Source: Whitmania pigra
Lineage: Eukaryota > Annelida > Clitellata > Hirudinida > Haemopidae
Length of the DNA stretch: 64,000 bases
Assembly (NCBI GenBank): GCA_021613335.1
Contig: JAJTWR010000465.1
Coordinates: forward strand, 22,501-86,500
Direction of reading: 5' to 3'
Positions within the stretch are counted from its first letter, which is position 1; every line of letters begins with the position of its first letter. A program made the position numbers and the translations under genes. Of the stretch, positions 45,859-59,574 are shown piece by piece. The notes below the pieces were generated by a model. The model did not search any database and was not told the origin of the DNA. It saw nothing but the letters and a program-made list of their open reading frames with translations.

Positions 45859-46865
45859 AGTCCGTGTGCAACTTCAAACTTAAGTAACTTTTGATCGAGA
45901 GATGATAAATAAATCATTTAAGTGCATTAGGAACCTGACTATATTAAATTTTATTAAATTAAATTTATTTTATTGAATTAAAATTTGGGATACAGCAAAT
46001 GCTATAAAATTAATGTTCCACGTAGCCGCCGACTGTTTCATGTTGCCAGATTTCACAAGGCTTTAAGTTTCCCCAAATGCGTCAATTGTGACGATTCACT
46101 TTCCCACTTATGTGAAACGTTGCTTCATCAGAGAAATTCGTCGAGGTTTGCAATTTTTGATAACACGAGTTGAAAAAAGTCAAATCTGGAATTAAAATCT
46201 TCATCTCATAACATTTGCACCAGTTGAATTCTGAAAACGTGTCTGCGTAATTTCGTTTTCAGAATCTTGTGAATAGAAGAAACTGGAGTATTCAGCCCAG
46301 AGGATGCACGTCGCAATGATTTTTGGGACTCTGATCGAATGCCCTCTCAACGTAACTGCTTCTAAACTGATTGGCCTTCTTGATCGAAGTCTATCGTTCA
46401 CTGATCCTGTTTCTTTAAACTTTTCATCCAATAGTGTTTCTATGTAGTGCAGCTTTCCGAAATGATACCGAAATTTTCGCCTCACTGCTGTGACAGACTT
46501 CGACTCGGCGAGCCATAGCACACAGTTAACTTTCATTTCAAATGTTGCCGTTTCAAAAAAATTCAAAAATGATTTAAAACTGATTATCCTAAAATAGAAA
46601 AAGGCTGTCATTTTCAAAATTGCAAACCAAGGATAAACTTTTAAGAAACGAACTTCTTAATGCACTTTAAACGGTTTTCTATCATCTTTTGAAATTTAAT
46701 AAAAAAAATTTAATTTAATTTTAAAATAAAATAAATAAATAAATTAATTTAATTTTTAAATTTATCCTATTAAAATTTAATAAAATCAGCTACTTAATGA
46801 ACTTTAAATAATTTATTTATCATCTCTTCATCCAAAGCTATTTAAGTTTGAGTTGCACAAGGACT
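45859..46865 (-). mobile_element. Tc1/mariner-like element, decayed
   Basis: Terminal inverted repeats of about 70 bp pair AGTCCGTGTGCAACTTCAAA at 45859 with the reverse of the sequence ending GTTGCACAAGGACT at 46865; both contain GAGATGATAAATAAAT. The minus strand carries an N-terminal helix-turn-helix region (46550-46350; LAESKSVTAVRRKFRYHFGK, DEKFKETGSVNDRLRSRRP) of the DUF4817/mariner type. Further on (about 46150-46010) it carries FFSDEATFHISGKVNRHN, a segment that contains the second catalytic Asp. Stops and frameshifts separate the parts. TA duplications are not clear. Confidence 0.8.
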
Positions 46866-46869
46866 TCAT

Positions 46870-47940
46870 AAACACCTTGTACATTATACATTGCGGGGCA
46901 AAATGATCTGACACATTTTATATGTTTAATTTTTAAAAAGCAAATTAGAATAAATAATGAAAATTATTTATAAATATTCTACCATTAAGATATGAAGTTA
47001 CGCTATCACTTAGTATCACTTAGTTTTAATTTGAATCATGTTCCACCAAACGATCTTTCACTCGATCCAGGTCAGGTTTTGAACACGAGGTCTCCAGGAT
47101 ACGATTTTCCTCTGCACAACTCAGTTGCGCGAAAGCGGTATTTAGAAAAATATTTAATTTACTTGAATAAAAATATAAATTCTAAAAAAACAATTACAAG
47201 AATGCGTAAATTAATAATAGGAATTCATAAGTAAATATAATATATCATAAATTATTTGTCAAAATGCATCACTTAATGCAAGTTATGATGAAGAATGAAT
47301 AAATTATAATAATGTTCTTTTAAGAGGATAGAAGTGAATTCGAACGATCGATAAGAACTTCTTGGCTGATAACTTGAAGCATCAACAGGTTCCTTTCTTA
47401 TTACGAACGTCTCCTTCATCGCTCCTCCTACGAGCCACAAAAACAATAATTCTAAAAATACTTTTGCTGATGATTCCAAGATGATTGTAATATTTTAGAA
47501 ATCACAACTCTCAAGCGTCTTATTTCGTCTCAACAACAACAGCAGCAACAGTAACAACTTTCGCCGCACAACTACAAGAGTTGCAGTGTTGTTGTCGTCG
47601 TCGCGATCAACAACACGCACATCGGGATAAGCAGCCCTTGCATCCACGTGCTTCGAGGCTGACTGAACGGTGACACGGAATCGATTTTCCCGAGCTGACG
47701 ACCAACAAACCTCAGCGTCGTCTTCATCCTCTTCCTCAGCGTCGTCCTCCTCAAAACATTTCACCCGAATCGAGGCAAGTCTCATTACTCGTCGACTCAT
47801 CGGCTGATCGGAGCTCTTTCATTTCCTCCGCTTGAGTCGCATCAACGTCACCATCGATGTTGTCGTCATCGTTAGCATCGTTAACATCAACAACGTCATT
47901 ATCATCATCGTCCTCCTTCTCATCACCATCGTAACATAAT
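46870..47940. other. Stretch without a supported gene
   Basis: Open frames at 46992-47234 (plus) and 47273-47479 and 47495-47800 (minus) show no family motif. The second begins with a hydrophobic stretch (LELLFLWLVGGA) that could be a signal peptide, and the third has an acidic run. I do not call them genes. Confidence 0.35.
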
Positions 47941-47944
47941 CATA

Positions 47945-48590
<646 letters not shown>

Positions 48591-48599
48591 AATTGCTTT

Positions 48600-49185
48600 T
48601 ATTGGAGCTCCTGGTTGTAGGCTTCTGCATGTCTCACTGAATTTTCTTCTTTTTGAATGTCTCTTCTTTTTCCTTATCTCTTTTATTCGTTCATTCTTCT
48701 ATCTTTCTTTCCTTTTTCCTTGTTAAGCGCTCGAAGAAATTTGATGCCCTCAAGATTTCAGGAACCTGCAAATCATTCTTCGATTGTTAACCATGTAATG
48801 GCCATCGTCATCATCGTCATCATCATCATCATCATCGTCATCATTGTCATCATAGTCATCGTCACCACCACCATCACCATCATCACTATTGTGGTAAGTA
48901 ATCAATTAAATTGTCCCCAGCATAAATCCCACGACAGATGTCGTCATCAGTCCCGTTGTATTCGCCCATCCCCATTCAATGTTCAAGCATTGTTTTGTAA
49001 CATAACTTCCCACAGTTCCTAATCATTAATTAATTGATTAACTAAAGTTAAATAATAGTAGTTTTAACTTCCAATTCAGACAACCACAATGAAATTAATA
49101 CAAAGTATCACTACACTAATATTGACAACATTGATATTAATGCTAAAGTATGGTTTATCAAGGTATTATTGACACAAATACAATT

Positions 49186-49259
<74 letters not shown>

Positions 49260-49780
49260 TGTCAAAGCTCTTTGAAGTATCAAGTGCAGTTGTGCACACG
49301 TATTACGGACTTGTGGGTGGAAGAATAGATTGATTGGTTGAATGAATGAATGGATGAATGACTAGATGAATGAATGGATAGATGAATGAATGGATAAATG
49401 AATGAATGGATGGAATGACTTTAATCAATTCATTTTAACTATCAATCGATAAAATGATGATCATGACGACGACCTCGATGGTGATGATGATGATGATGGT
49501 GATGATGATGGTGATGATGATGATGATGGTGATCAGGACGATGATGTTATCTTAAGATATTAAGAATTCCAGCAGCGATGTGCATTCTTCTGACCTCTGT
49601 TTGCTTCCTTCCCTCCTTCAACTCACTATCTCTTTTTTTCTCCATCTTCCCTTTTTGTTTACCTTCCTCTTTCTCCAAGGTTATTTGTGTTAGAGGTTTA
49701 TGCTGGTCTATGATCTCCACCAAACTGCATCGCCTATTTATCTTCATATTGGAGAAAATACGATTAATAAGTTGTTATTC
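48600..49780. other. Stretch with small microsatellites only
   Basis: It contains CAT-rich tracts at 48800-48895, an (ATC)n tract at 49184-49259, a GAATGAATG(G)AT run at 49335-49415 and a GATGGT run at 49475-49545. No gene recognised. Confidence 0.5.
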
Positions 49781-49784
49781 AATG

Positions 49785-50536
49785 GACTCACTCACTCACT
49801 CACTCACTCCCTCACTCACTCACTCACTCACTCACTCCCTCACTCACTCACTCACTCACTCACTCACTCACTCACTCACTCACTCACTCACTCACTCACT
49901 CACTCACTCACTCACTCACTCACTCACTCACTCACTCACTCACTCACTCACTCACTCACTCACTCACTCACTCACCACTCACTCACTCACACTCACTCAC
50001 TCACTCACTCACTCACCACTCACTCACTCACTCACTCACTCACTCACTCACTCACTCACTCACTCACTCACTCACTCACTCACTCACTCACTCACTCACT
50101 CACTCACTCACTCACTCACTCACTCACTCACTCACTCACTCACTCACTCACACTCACTCACTCACTCACTCACTCACTCACTCACTCACTCACTCACTCA
50201 CTCACTCACTCACTCACTCACTCACTCACTCACTCACTCACTCACTCACTCACTCACTCACTCACTCACTCACTCACTCACTCACTCACTCACTCACTCA
50301 CTCACTCACTCACTCACTCACTCACTCACTCACTCACTCACTCACTCACTCACTCACTCACTCACTCACTCACTCACTCACTCACTCACTCACTCACTCA
50401 CGCACTCACTCACTCACTCACTCACTCACTCACTCACTCACTCACTCACTCACACTCACTCACTCACACTCACTCACTCACTCACTCACTCACTCACTCA
50501 CTCACTCACTCACTCACTCACTCACTCACTCACTAT
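49785..50536. repeat. (ACTC)n microsatellite, ~750 bp
   Basis: Almost pure CACT/ACTC tetramers with a few one-base gaps and substitutions (around 49809, 49837, 49976, 49990, 50016, 50151, 50402 and 50453-50468). Long THSL-repeat frames across it are artefacts. Confidence 0.97.
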
Positions 50537-53500
50537 CTCCATTTTTGGTGCATCCCGATATTGCGCCTAACTAATTAGTTGAATAAAGAAAAATTCTTCA
50601 AAATATGTTCTCCGGCAGCAGGGATCTCCAGTTATATTTATAATTATTTATAGCTCCTGTAAATTGGGTTCTCAAAAAGTTATCGATTAAGCATCTGCCT
50701 TTTCGCATTTGCGTCTCTGTTAAGTTAGTTGGTTGTTGCTAACGTTGCATTGTCGTCGTCGTCGTGGCGTGCATCGTTCAGCTCCGATGTTGTTTCGTTG
50801 TAATTCCGACCAGGAAGAAGAGATTATACGATGCTGAGATTGACCACACAATACTATCGGCTACTCAACTCATTCACGAATGTCGTCATCATCATCACCA
50901 CCAGTTGAACTTTAACCTCTAGGAAAGGCTACAACGTCGCAACCACATCGGCTTCACGTGGTCGGCGTGGTTGTGGATTTACGACGTTCGTCTGCGACGT
51001 TAGCGATGCTTTCTCGGAGCGCACGTTGAATTTGAAGACTGCTTTGAATGAATAAATTAATAAATTATTACAATCGAGCTCTTTTCTCGAAAGAATTTTC
51101 ACTCTATATTCCATGGAATTGGAGAGGATTAACTTGTATCAACAGGTTGGTTTATGGCGGGAAGTTTTTCATAATTTTTTATATTTCACAAATTTCAACC
51201 TTACTTTGTTTATTTTTATTAATTAATAATCGCTATAAAGTCAATGACACTGTTCTAAAATAAAAATATTATAAAAATAATTTTAAAAAATATTATCAAT
51301 ATTATTATAGTTTTATTATATTATTATAACATTAATAATGATAATATTATTATTTTTATAATATTTTTATTTTTATTATTATTAATATTATTATTGTTAT
51401 CATCATCATCGTCATCATCCTAATCATCATCATTATTATTATGTATAATAACTTGTCTCAACACAAGAGCACAGCAACAAAAAATGAATTAAAAATGTTG
51501 AACATAATAATTTCACGAATTCAAATCCTTCTTTTGTGACCTCTTTCCAAGACACTTACAAGCCTTGTCATTCATTTTCCATGAATTAATAATCAGTCCA
51601 TTTCATTTCTTATAATATTCTCGTCATTTATTAATATTTATAATTTCTTTTTAATTATTTATCATTTTCTAAATGCTTTTAATTTTTTGAATAAAAGTTG
51701 CGGCAATTTGTACGAAAATATGTTGTTTAAAAGATCACTTGCAATATAAAATGCTGAATGAATAGACATTTGCACTGTTTGAACTCTGCCGCAAGACCCT
51801 GTGGGTCATCTTTTCTTGTGAAGAACTTTTAATAATTTTATTTTATTATTCCTTTGCCTAATGAAATTGGAAGCTCTTGTCGAGGTTCGAACTGAGAGTT
51901 GATTTTTAAAAAGAATGTTTTTGGAGTGAAGAATCAGTGGCACATCTGTTAATTAAAACTAATTTGCATAACGATTAAACCTTAACGAATAACCAATTTA
52001 CTTATTTATATGTTAATAAATAACTTATTTACGCGCGTCACATAATCGACTCATGGGAAGTCAACTGCACGGATGCATTTGCAAAGATTTTCTTGGCGTG
52101 GCACTCCAGCAAAAAGAGCAACTTGTCACATTCAATTCTGCGCACATTTCATCCCCATGTTCATCCATTCGTGGAAATGGAGGCACAGCCAAGTTTTTTT
52201 CTAATTACTCGACTTTTAATGACTGCACTCTCAGTTTAATGAAAATTTAATTATTAATATTTATACAATTGCATATAACATATATTAATAAAAATATTGA
52301 ATAAATAATTTAATCACAATTATTTCAGATAATGAAAACCATAGTAAGTCATGTTCCACGTTGATAACTAAAGGCATTAGCAACATCAATAAAATTAATA
52401 CAATATTTTAAAAATAATATTGTGCAATTAAATGACAAGTCATTTCCATGGAAAATAAATAAATGAATAAATTGTGCTTGCAAAAAATGGTTGCAATCAT
52501 TTTTTTGTCTTCCAACAAAAGTCAGGAAACTCACAAACTCAATTTATAAGATTTATTTCTATTTATTAGTCTCATGTCTTCAAAATATTATAATTATTGA
52601 TAATTTTATATTTAAACATGAGAACTTAAGCAATTGAAAAACAATTTGTTTTTTATATATATTTATAAGTAAACATCTGCTCAAAACAATATGCTGGACT
52701 CATGAAATTAATATGAAACATTCAAATCACAATTAAATTGCAAAATTATTTTTTGAATAAAAAGTTTGTATAATTACATCTGTATATTTATTATTTATAT
52801 TAATAATTTTTAATAATATTTTTATTGACACTATAATTTATTAATTAATTTTAATAATAATTATTAATTATTTATTAATTAATTTTGTTGCTACGAAATT
52901 CGTGTCACCTAATGAAATGATGTTCTTTTGGAATTGAATTGACATCACGTGACGGGGAGCAGTTCATTTCGTTGCAATTTTTAGGAAAAAATTCTCGATA
53001 ATTACAAATCACTTCAGAATTTCTAAATCACCATCACCATCACCATCTTTTCATCGTCATCATCATCGCCACCACCATCATCATCGTCATCGTTATAATC
53101 AACATAAACTTTGTCGTAGTCGTCATCATAGTCATCGTCATCGCCATCATCAACATCATTATCAACATCACCATTGTAGTCATCATCACAGCCACCATCT
53201 TCACCATCGCCATCATCATCGGCAGATTACGAACATCACAATCATCAAATGAATCCCCTGTTGTCAGTTTAATGCAATAAAGTCACAAATATTCGCCCAC
53301 GTCAATGTCCCTGGTGTATGAGAAATTCCATCTGAATACAATTGTTTATTATTATTGAATACATTTACATTGAATTCATTTAGTTACTATTAATAAATGT
53401 ATTTATTTATTATTAAAGAAAATATTTCTTAAGAATATATTTAATATTAAAAACATTATTACCACTTTATTAATAACTGTAACAATGTTAACAACGACAT

Positions 53501-53580
53501 TTAGAATTGCAATAACAATCACAAATGACTTGTTTGTTTTTAAGTTTAAAGTTGTTGTATCTTCAATACTATGTTGTTAA
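50537..53580. other. AT-rich stretch without a recognised gene
   Basis: Holds CAT-rich imperfect repeats at 51400-51440 and 53023-53225. No open frame shows family resemblance, and no RNA gene is visible. Confidence 0.45.
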
Positions 53581-53589
53581 GAAATAATT

Positions 53590-53701
53590 TCGATGATCAT
53601 CATGATGATCATCATCGTCGTCATCGTCATCGTCATCGCCATCATCGCCATCATCGTCATCGTCATCGTCATCGTCATCGCCATCATCGTCATCGTCATC
53701 A

Positions 53702-53736
<35 letters not shown>

Positions 53737-53790
53737 ATCATCATCATCATCATCATCAACATCAACATCATTATCATCATCAATAAATCC
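53590..53790. repeat. CAT/CGT mixed triplet microsatellite
   Basis: Irregular ATC, GTC and GCC triplets. Poly-His/Arg and poly-Asp frames across it are artefacts. Confidence 0.9.
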
Positions 53791-53799
53791 ACTCAGGCA

Positions 53800-55130
53800 A
53801 AGTGTCACATTCCATTAGCATGATCGCGTTTGAACAGATGTGAAGGATTACCAGCCACAAATCAAATATTTTTACGCAAAATTTGTTTCTCTGCCATCAT
53901 GAGATAATATGCAATGTACTCATGATAAACTACTAATCAAATGTAATGTAATCAGATTATTTTTCGAATTAATCATATGACTACTTGTTGGATTTCTTTT
54001 AAATTACAAATTAATTACAATTTTTATCAGAAAGAATCAGATTGGAACAAATCATGTACAAATAAATAAAATAAATTATCGACATTTCTAACTTGTTATT
54101 TAACAAAACCATTATTTAAACTCACAACATCACGAAAGGGAATTACTGACAAGTAAATTTTAAAAATATTATTATCATCATCATCATCATCATCATCATC
54201 ATCTCGTCGTCGACGTCGCCGCCGTCGAATTCACCCTCCTCGCCAAATGACTAAGCAAATGACGTCAGAGGCTTTCTCGTCTGTGATTGGACACTGGTTG
54301 ATAAACAATGCAAGACTGGTCAGCTCCTAATGAATATGCATAAAACGCTCTTAAAATGCAAATGAGACTCATTTCAAGATATTTTTAAAAGGATTGAATT
54401 GAATCAAATTTGCATAGACATCTTCATAAGGATCATCATCAAGATCACTACTAAACCACCTCCATCACCGTCATCGTCGTCATCATAGTCATCATCTTCA
54501 TCATCGTCATCATTGCCAAATATTTATAATTGTTGCTGGGTTGTCTAACCAGCAGATGTGTCAATCAATAAACTGATGACGAACAGATACAGGTAAATTT
54601 CCAAAAGCGGAAATAAAAACAGCATTCGTTGCATTTTATAGTTAGGCCTAATTATAAATAATAATTAATATATATAAGATATTATATAATATCACATAAA
54701 AATTATTACATAATATAATTATAAAATATATATTATATTTATATTTATATATTTATAACTAGAAATTATAATTATAATTATAATTATTTATTCATTCAAA
54801 ACAATAAGTTGAAGGATACATTTTGAAAATAAATTTAGTAAAATTAATTATTGTTTAATTGGAATTTAATTCAATTTTAGTTGAGTTAAACAAATTAAAC
54901 TATTGCGGAACTCATGAAATAAATGAATCACATTCTCATCGAATAGAACAAGTTTTTGAATAATTATTTGAGATTATTGAAATTGAATTCAATAGAATTA
55001 AAATTAGAATATTTCTTTCAGTTTAATTGGTCATTATAATGAGAAGTCGATCAGTTTAAAATAATTAATTCTAAATATGTTGCTTATAATTTATTTATGC
55101 TTATATTAATTAATATTTGTAACATATTTT
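53800..55130. other. AT-rich stretch with one promoter-like patch
   Basis: No gene recognised. At 54204-54300 a GC-richer patch holds a CRE-like TGACGTCA (54260-54267) and an inverted CCAAT (ATTGG) within 25 bp. CAT repeats lie at 54174-54204 and 54430-54515. Confidence 0.35.
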
Positions 55131-55856
55131 TGGTAGAGACCTACCGAAAATGATGTTTGATTTCGGCGTGGAACCGAAGTCGAAATTCGGTTGGTCTCCA
55201 GTTTTGTTGGTGTTACTTACTTATTACTCCGCCTTGGAGCTCCGACAGGGATCCTCAGAGGAGTTTCCCCCGTCTTCAAACGTTTCGGCCCTTTGTATCT
55301 CCTTACGTTTTCGGGGGGTGGGCCGCATCCGGTGATCAGCCGGATGTCCCTGTCGGTTTGGTCTATCTGGACCCAACTGTTACCGCCGGCTATGAGAGGC
55401 ACTCATCGGCCTTGTTATGCCGGTCACTGCCGTCTTGGACTGGAGCGACTGCGAAAGCTCTCAATGGCTTCTTCATGTCGCATATAACCTGTTTATCACC
55501 TGCAAACTTCGACTATGCGAGGCTCTCTTTGGCCTTATTATGTCGATCGCCTCCACCCCAGTTTGCCTACAGCGGTCATGAAAGCTCTCAGTGGCTTCTT
55601 CACACCGTCTTAATATATGCAAACTGGGCCTTATAATTTCCTTGTAGCGGCGGCCGGAGATAGAAATTTTCGGGACCCGACCGCGGGCCTATTCGCGGCT
55701 GCGGTTTGATCCGCATTTCATGTTGCTTCGCGAGTCCGCGGCCGGCCCATTTCTCCCGACAACACCGCGTCTCTCGGCCAATGATTTGGCCCCGTCGTTC
55801 GGTGGATTATTCATACCGGAGACCGACGGCTTTCCCCGGCTTCCTGCAGTGGCCTC

Positions 55857-56585
55857 TTAAGACTTCTTCTGGCTCCTCATGTGCCAGATCCAGAATGAAG
55901 CCGCTTCTGCGGCCTCAGACATCTTTGTCATAGCCTTTGTCCTCTCCCGGCTTGACAGTCCAATCTTAGTGAGGAAAGCGTAAGTCGACTTGCCGACCAC
56001 GCCCCTTGCGCCAATCTCGATTGGGAAGAGGTCTGTACGGTACCCTCTCGTTTCCAGGTCCATCGTCAGATCTGCGTACTTATCTGCTTTGAGCGCATTG
56101 CTGTATTGCAGCCTGTCCTCCCATGGGACCGTCAACTCCACCGGAATGATGGCATCCGTCGACGGCGATACGAACACCAGATCCGGCCTCTTGCCACTTT
56201 CTATCAGCACTTGGGGGTAGTGCCTCATCCCTTCTAAGTCGGCTGCGATAGTCCAGTCGTTTGCCTCTGCCAGAATGTCTCGCCTGGGGGTTTGGCATCT
56301 CTTTTTGCAGAGGTGTGCGAAGCCCTCGCGCAAGAAGTAAATCTTTCGCTGATTTGCAATCGTGCGCGAGTTTGCTTTGGATACTGCTGCCTTTGCGGCT
56401 TCACACACTTCTCGAAGGACCTGGTTATGTCGCCATGTGTACCGACCATTGGCAAGGGCATACGTGCAGTTGCTGAGCACGTGATGCAGTGTCTCGGTCC
56501 CGCCGCAGAGCCGGCATTCGGTGTCTTCCACCATGCCCCACTTTTGCAAATTGTCCCTGGAGGGCAACTGGTCGTACACTGACCT
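55857..56585 (-). pseudogene. LINE copy 1: zinc knuckle and endonuclease part
   Basis: This frame starts after the deletion with AIRSVYDQLPSRDNLQKWG and runs about 240 residues. It covers the Cys-Cys-His-Cys knuckle, the endonuclease with RPD and E residues followed by PWEDR, and a C-terminal IEIGARGVVGKSTYAFLTKI helix region. It overlaps the RT frame by about 155 bases because of the frameshift. Confidence 0.85.
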
Positions 56586-58468
56586 TATCGCTCCAGGTAA
56601 GGGATCTTTGCATCACGTCTTCCCACGTCGTCCACTTACCCTGCTGTGACTGCTGGACTGCCTTCGTGACTCGGTCTTGTTCCACTTTCCTCCTCCTTTC
56701 CTGGATAATCATAGCGGCTCTGACTGATACGCTCGCCTGGGACCATTTTGGCAAGTGGTTCCATCCAACTGCATGACGATCCGTCTGGGTAGGACCTCTC
56801 ATTTCCTCGAACATCAGCTCGGCAACTGATTCGTCGATCTCATTCTGCGCTCGGAATTTCCTTCCAGATCTGAGCAGTGGTTTGACTTCGCGGATCCTGT
56901 TGTCCGCGGAGTTGTTGAGCATCCACTGCGTTCTTATTTTGGAGAGTTTGTACTCTTCCACGAGGGCAACCGATGACAGCGCTGGAGGTAGGCCTAGCCA
57001 TTTTCTGGTGTATCGGTTAACTTTCCTCTCCAGTTTCTCGACCACTGACACCCCAATCTCATAGATGGTTAACGGCCAGAGCAGTCTTGGAAGGAGAACG
57101 AACTGGAGCAACCACACTTTGAACCGCCCTTGCAGCGGTGCCTCGTCGAATGCCTGCAGTCTCTTGATGGTTTGTTGGAGTATGGCGTCCCTCATGCTCT
57201 TGTCGGTGAGAGATTTGTCGAAAACCCTTCCAAGGCTTTTCACCGGTTCTTCGGATACTGTGGGGATTCGCTGCTCCGCCACATCGAAGAACACGTCCTC
57301 GCGAATTTTCCTCCTGACTAGGGCGAGACTTCTGGATTTTGCAGGCTTGAAAGTCATTCGACACCACCCTAGAAGGTCATTCAACTTGTCCAGGGTATTT
57401 TGGACAACCTTCTTCCTGTTCATGATCAGGGTAGTGTCATCCATAAATGCCTTTATTGGAGGCATGTACACACCTTTACCAATGTGCGCCTCTGGAATAC
57501 GAGACCCAGCTGCCTTCAGTAGGATTTGCATCGCCAGTACAAATAAGGAAGGAGAAATCGTGCACCCCATAGCTATTCCAACCTCTAGAGGCACCCACCT
57601 TGTAGTGTACGTCTTGGTGGAAAACCGCATCATGAACCCGTTAAAATATTCCTGCAGGATGTGAATAACGGTCTGAGGCACATGATGGGCCTCCAATGTT
57701 TTCCATAGGAGCTGGTGTGGTACTGACCCGTATGCGTTCGCTAGGTCCAGCCACACGACGTACAAACTCAGCCGGTTTCTCTTGGCTCTCTGGATAGCTT
57801 CCCAGATCATCGAGGTATGCTCGATACAACCGGATACACCTGGAATGCCTCCCTTTTGGACTGAAATGTTCACGTACTGATTAGACATCACGAACTCCGT
57901 GAGCCTCGATGCCATGATAGAGAAAAATATTTTCCCTTCTACGTTCAACAGCGATATCGGTCTGAATTGATTCAGACCATTGGAGTCTTTCTCCTTTGGA
58001 ATGTAGACGCCCTCTGCCTTTTTCCACTCATCATCGACAGTGGCCAACGACCACGCTCTCTGAATGAGGGAATGCAGCAGATATAGTGTCTTGGGACATC
58101 TTTTGTACAGGTGATAGGGAACTCCATTGGGCCCTGGCGCTGATCGGTTTCTCGCTTTCCTCACAACTCCTCTCACCTCCTCGAACGAAGGAGACGCCAA
58201 GCAAAAGGGACTGGTCGGCAGAGGCACCGCCGGGATGTCAGCCCTTTCCTGTAGAGATTCATAGCGGAGGGCGTCACTGTACGTTTTGAGTAAGTGCTCC
58301 TCCAATTTGTCTTGCTCTACAGAAAGTTCTCCCGATTTCGGAGGGTCTAGTAGCAATCTCCCGTATCTGTACGGATCGCTAAAGAAGCTTCTCATAGCTC
58401 TCCTCCTCTCGTACTTCCTCTGTCTCCTTCTTTCTGCGCGGCGCAAGTCCCTCACTCGTCTCTTCACG
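56425..58468 (-). pseudogene. LINE copy 1: reverse transcriptase part
   Basis: The 680-codon frame begins right at the target-site copy of the fold-back insertion (58469-58477). It holds KRRVRDLRRAERRRQRKYER, the RT fingers and palm with FMDDTT, and the connection region. The family sequence stops at about 56590 (LTWSD); the following residues are out of frame. Confidence 0.88.
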
Positions 58469-58477
58469 TCCTCCCAT

Positions 58478-59565
58478 GGTGACCCGTCATAACAGCCCGG
58501 CGACAGAATAGCCCCGACAAAACAGCCCCGTCAAAATAGCACGGCGTCAAAATAGCTCAAGACAAAATAGCCCCGACAAAACCGCCCCGACAAAACAGCC
58601 CCGTCGAAACAGCCCGGCGTCAAAAGAGCCCAGGACAGAAAAATCCCGTCAAAATGGCCCAGTCAAAATAGCCCCGACAAAATAGCCCGGCGACAACATA
58701 GCCCAGGACAAAACAACCCGGCGACAAAATAGCTCGGCGACATAATAGCCCCGTCAAAATAGCCCCATGATAACTCCATGTCAAAGTATTTTTTAAAAAT
58801 GTTGTGAAACTGAATCAAAATTTAATTCGAAATTAGTGGCTTGAATGCTTTGATCGTTTTGAGTATTGTTTGTTGTTATTATTGTTCTCCAGAAGTTTAA
58901 TTTGCATAGTCTTGCTTATTCAATTTTGTATCTGGCTTACAAATTTGTGTTGACATTATCCTGATCACAAGTTGCTTGTGAGGGGTCGTTTTCAAAATTG
59001 AAATACGTTTTGAACAGATTAAGAAATTTTCTGAACCAGTCAATTCTACGATCATTCATGCTGAAGTTCTGTGAGAAAGACTCTTTTCCAAGAATCAATA
59101 ACAATGAAATCATTGATGTTTTAGCATCGACTAGTGAAACGATGAAAAAGCTGTTATAATAGTTAATAGTGGATAGAAATTTTAGACTCTAGTGTTTCTT
59201 ATGTTTAAGTTGATCAAAGTAGGAGTTAAATAAAAGTTCCCGGGCCGGTTTTTTAAGCCAGTCCGACCCTGGTGACAGGGCTGTTTTGTCGGGGCTATTT
59301 TGTCGCCGGGCTATTTTGTCGCCGGGTTGTTTTGTCCTGGGCTATTTTGTCGCCGGGCTATTTTGTCGGGGCTATTTTGACTGGGCCATTTTGACGGGAT
59401 TTTGCCGTCCTGGGCAATTTTGACGCCGGGCTGTTTCGACGGGGCTGTTTTGTCGGGGCGGTTTTGTCGGGGCTGTTTTGTCTTGAGCTATTTTGACGCC
59501 GGGCTGTTTTGACGGGGCTGTTTTGTCGGGGCTATTCTGTCGCCGGGCTGTTATGACGGGGTGCC
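58478..59565. mobile_element. Fold-back/MULE-like element with 9-bp target duplication (FB-B)
   Basis: The 1,088-bp unit is flanked by TCCTCCCAT at 58469-58477 and 59566-59574. The ends are GGTGACCCGTCATAACAG and, reversed, GGCACCCCGTCATAACAG. Each arm is about 290 bp and made of 14-15-bp variants of ACAAAATAGCCCCG / ACAAAATAGCCCGGCG. The arms are nearly identical to each other base by base. The 500-bp centre (58771-59271) is AT-rich with no coding frame. Removing the unit and one TCCTCCCAT rejoins the LINE reading frame exactly. This is a non-autonomous element; the 9-bp duplication and long arms suggest the Mutator-like group. Confidence 0.88.
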
Positions 59566-59574
59566 TCCTCCCAT

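Noticed and set aside
46992..47234. Small plus-strand gene
   Set aside because: AT-driven low complexity at its end and no conserved motif or splice support.
49578..50578. Two long THSL-repeat proteins
   Set aside because: The ACTC tetramer has no stop in any plus frame, so long frames are automatic.
55150..55636. Plus-strand frames in the LINE 3' UTR
   Set aside because: GC-rich, stop-poor untranslated sequence of a minus-strand element; three overlapping frames are equally open.
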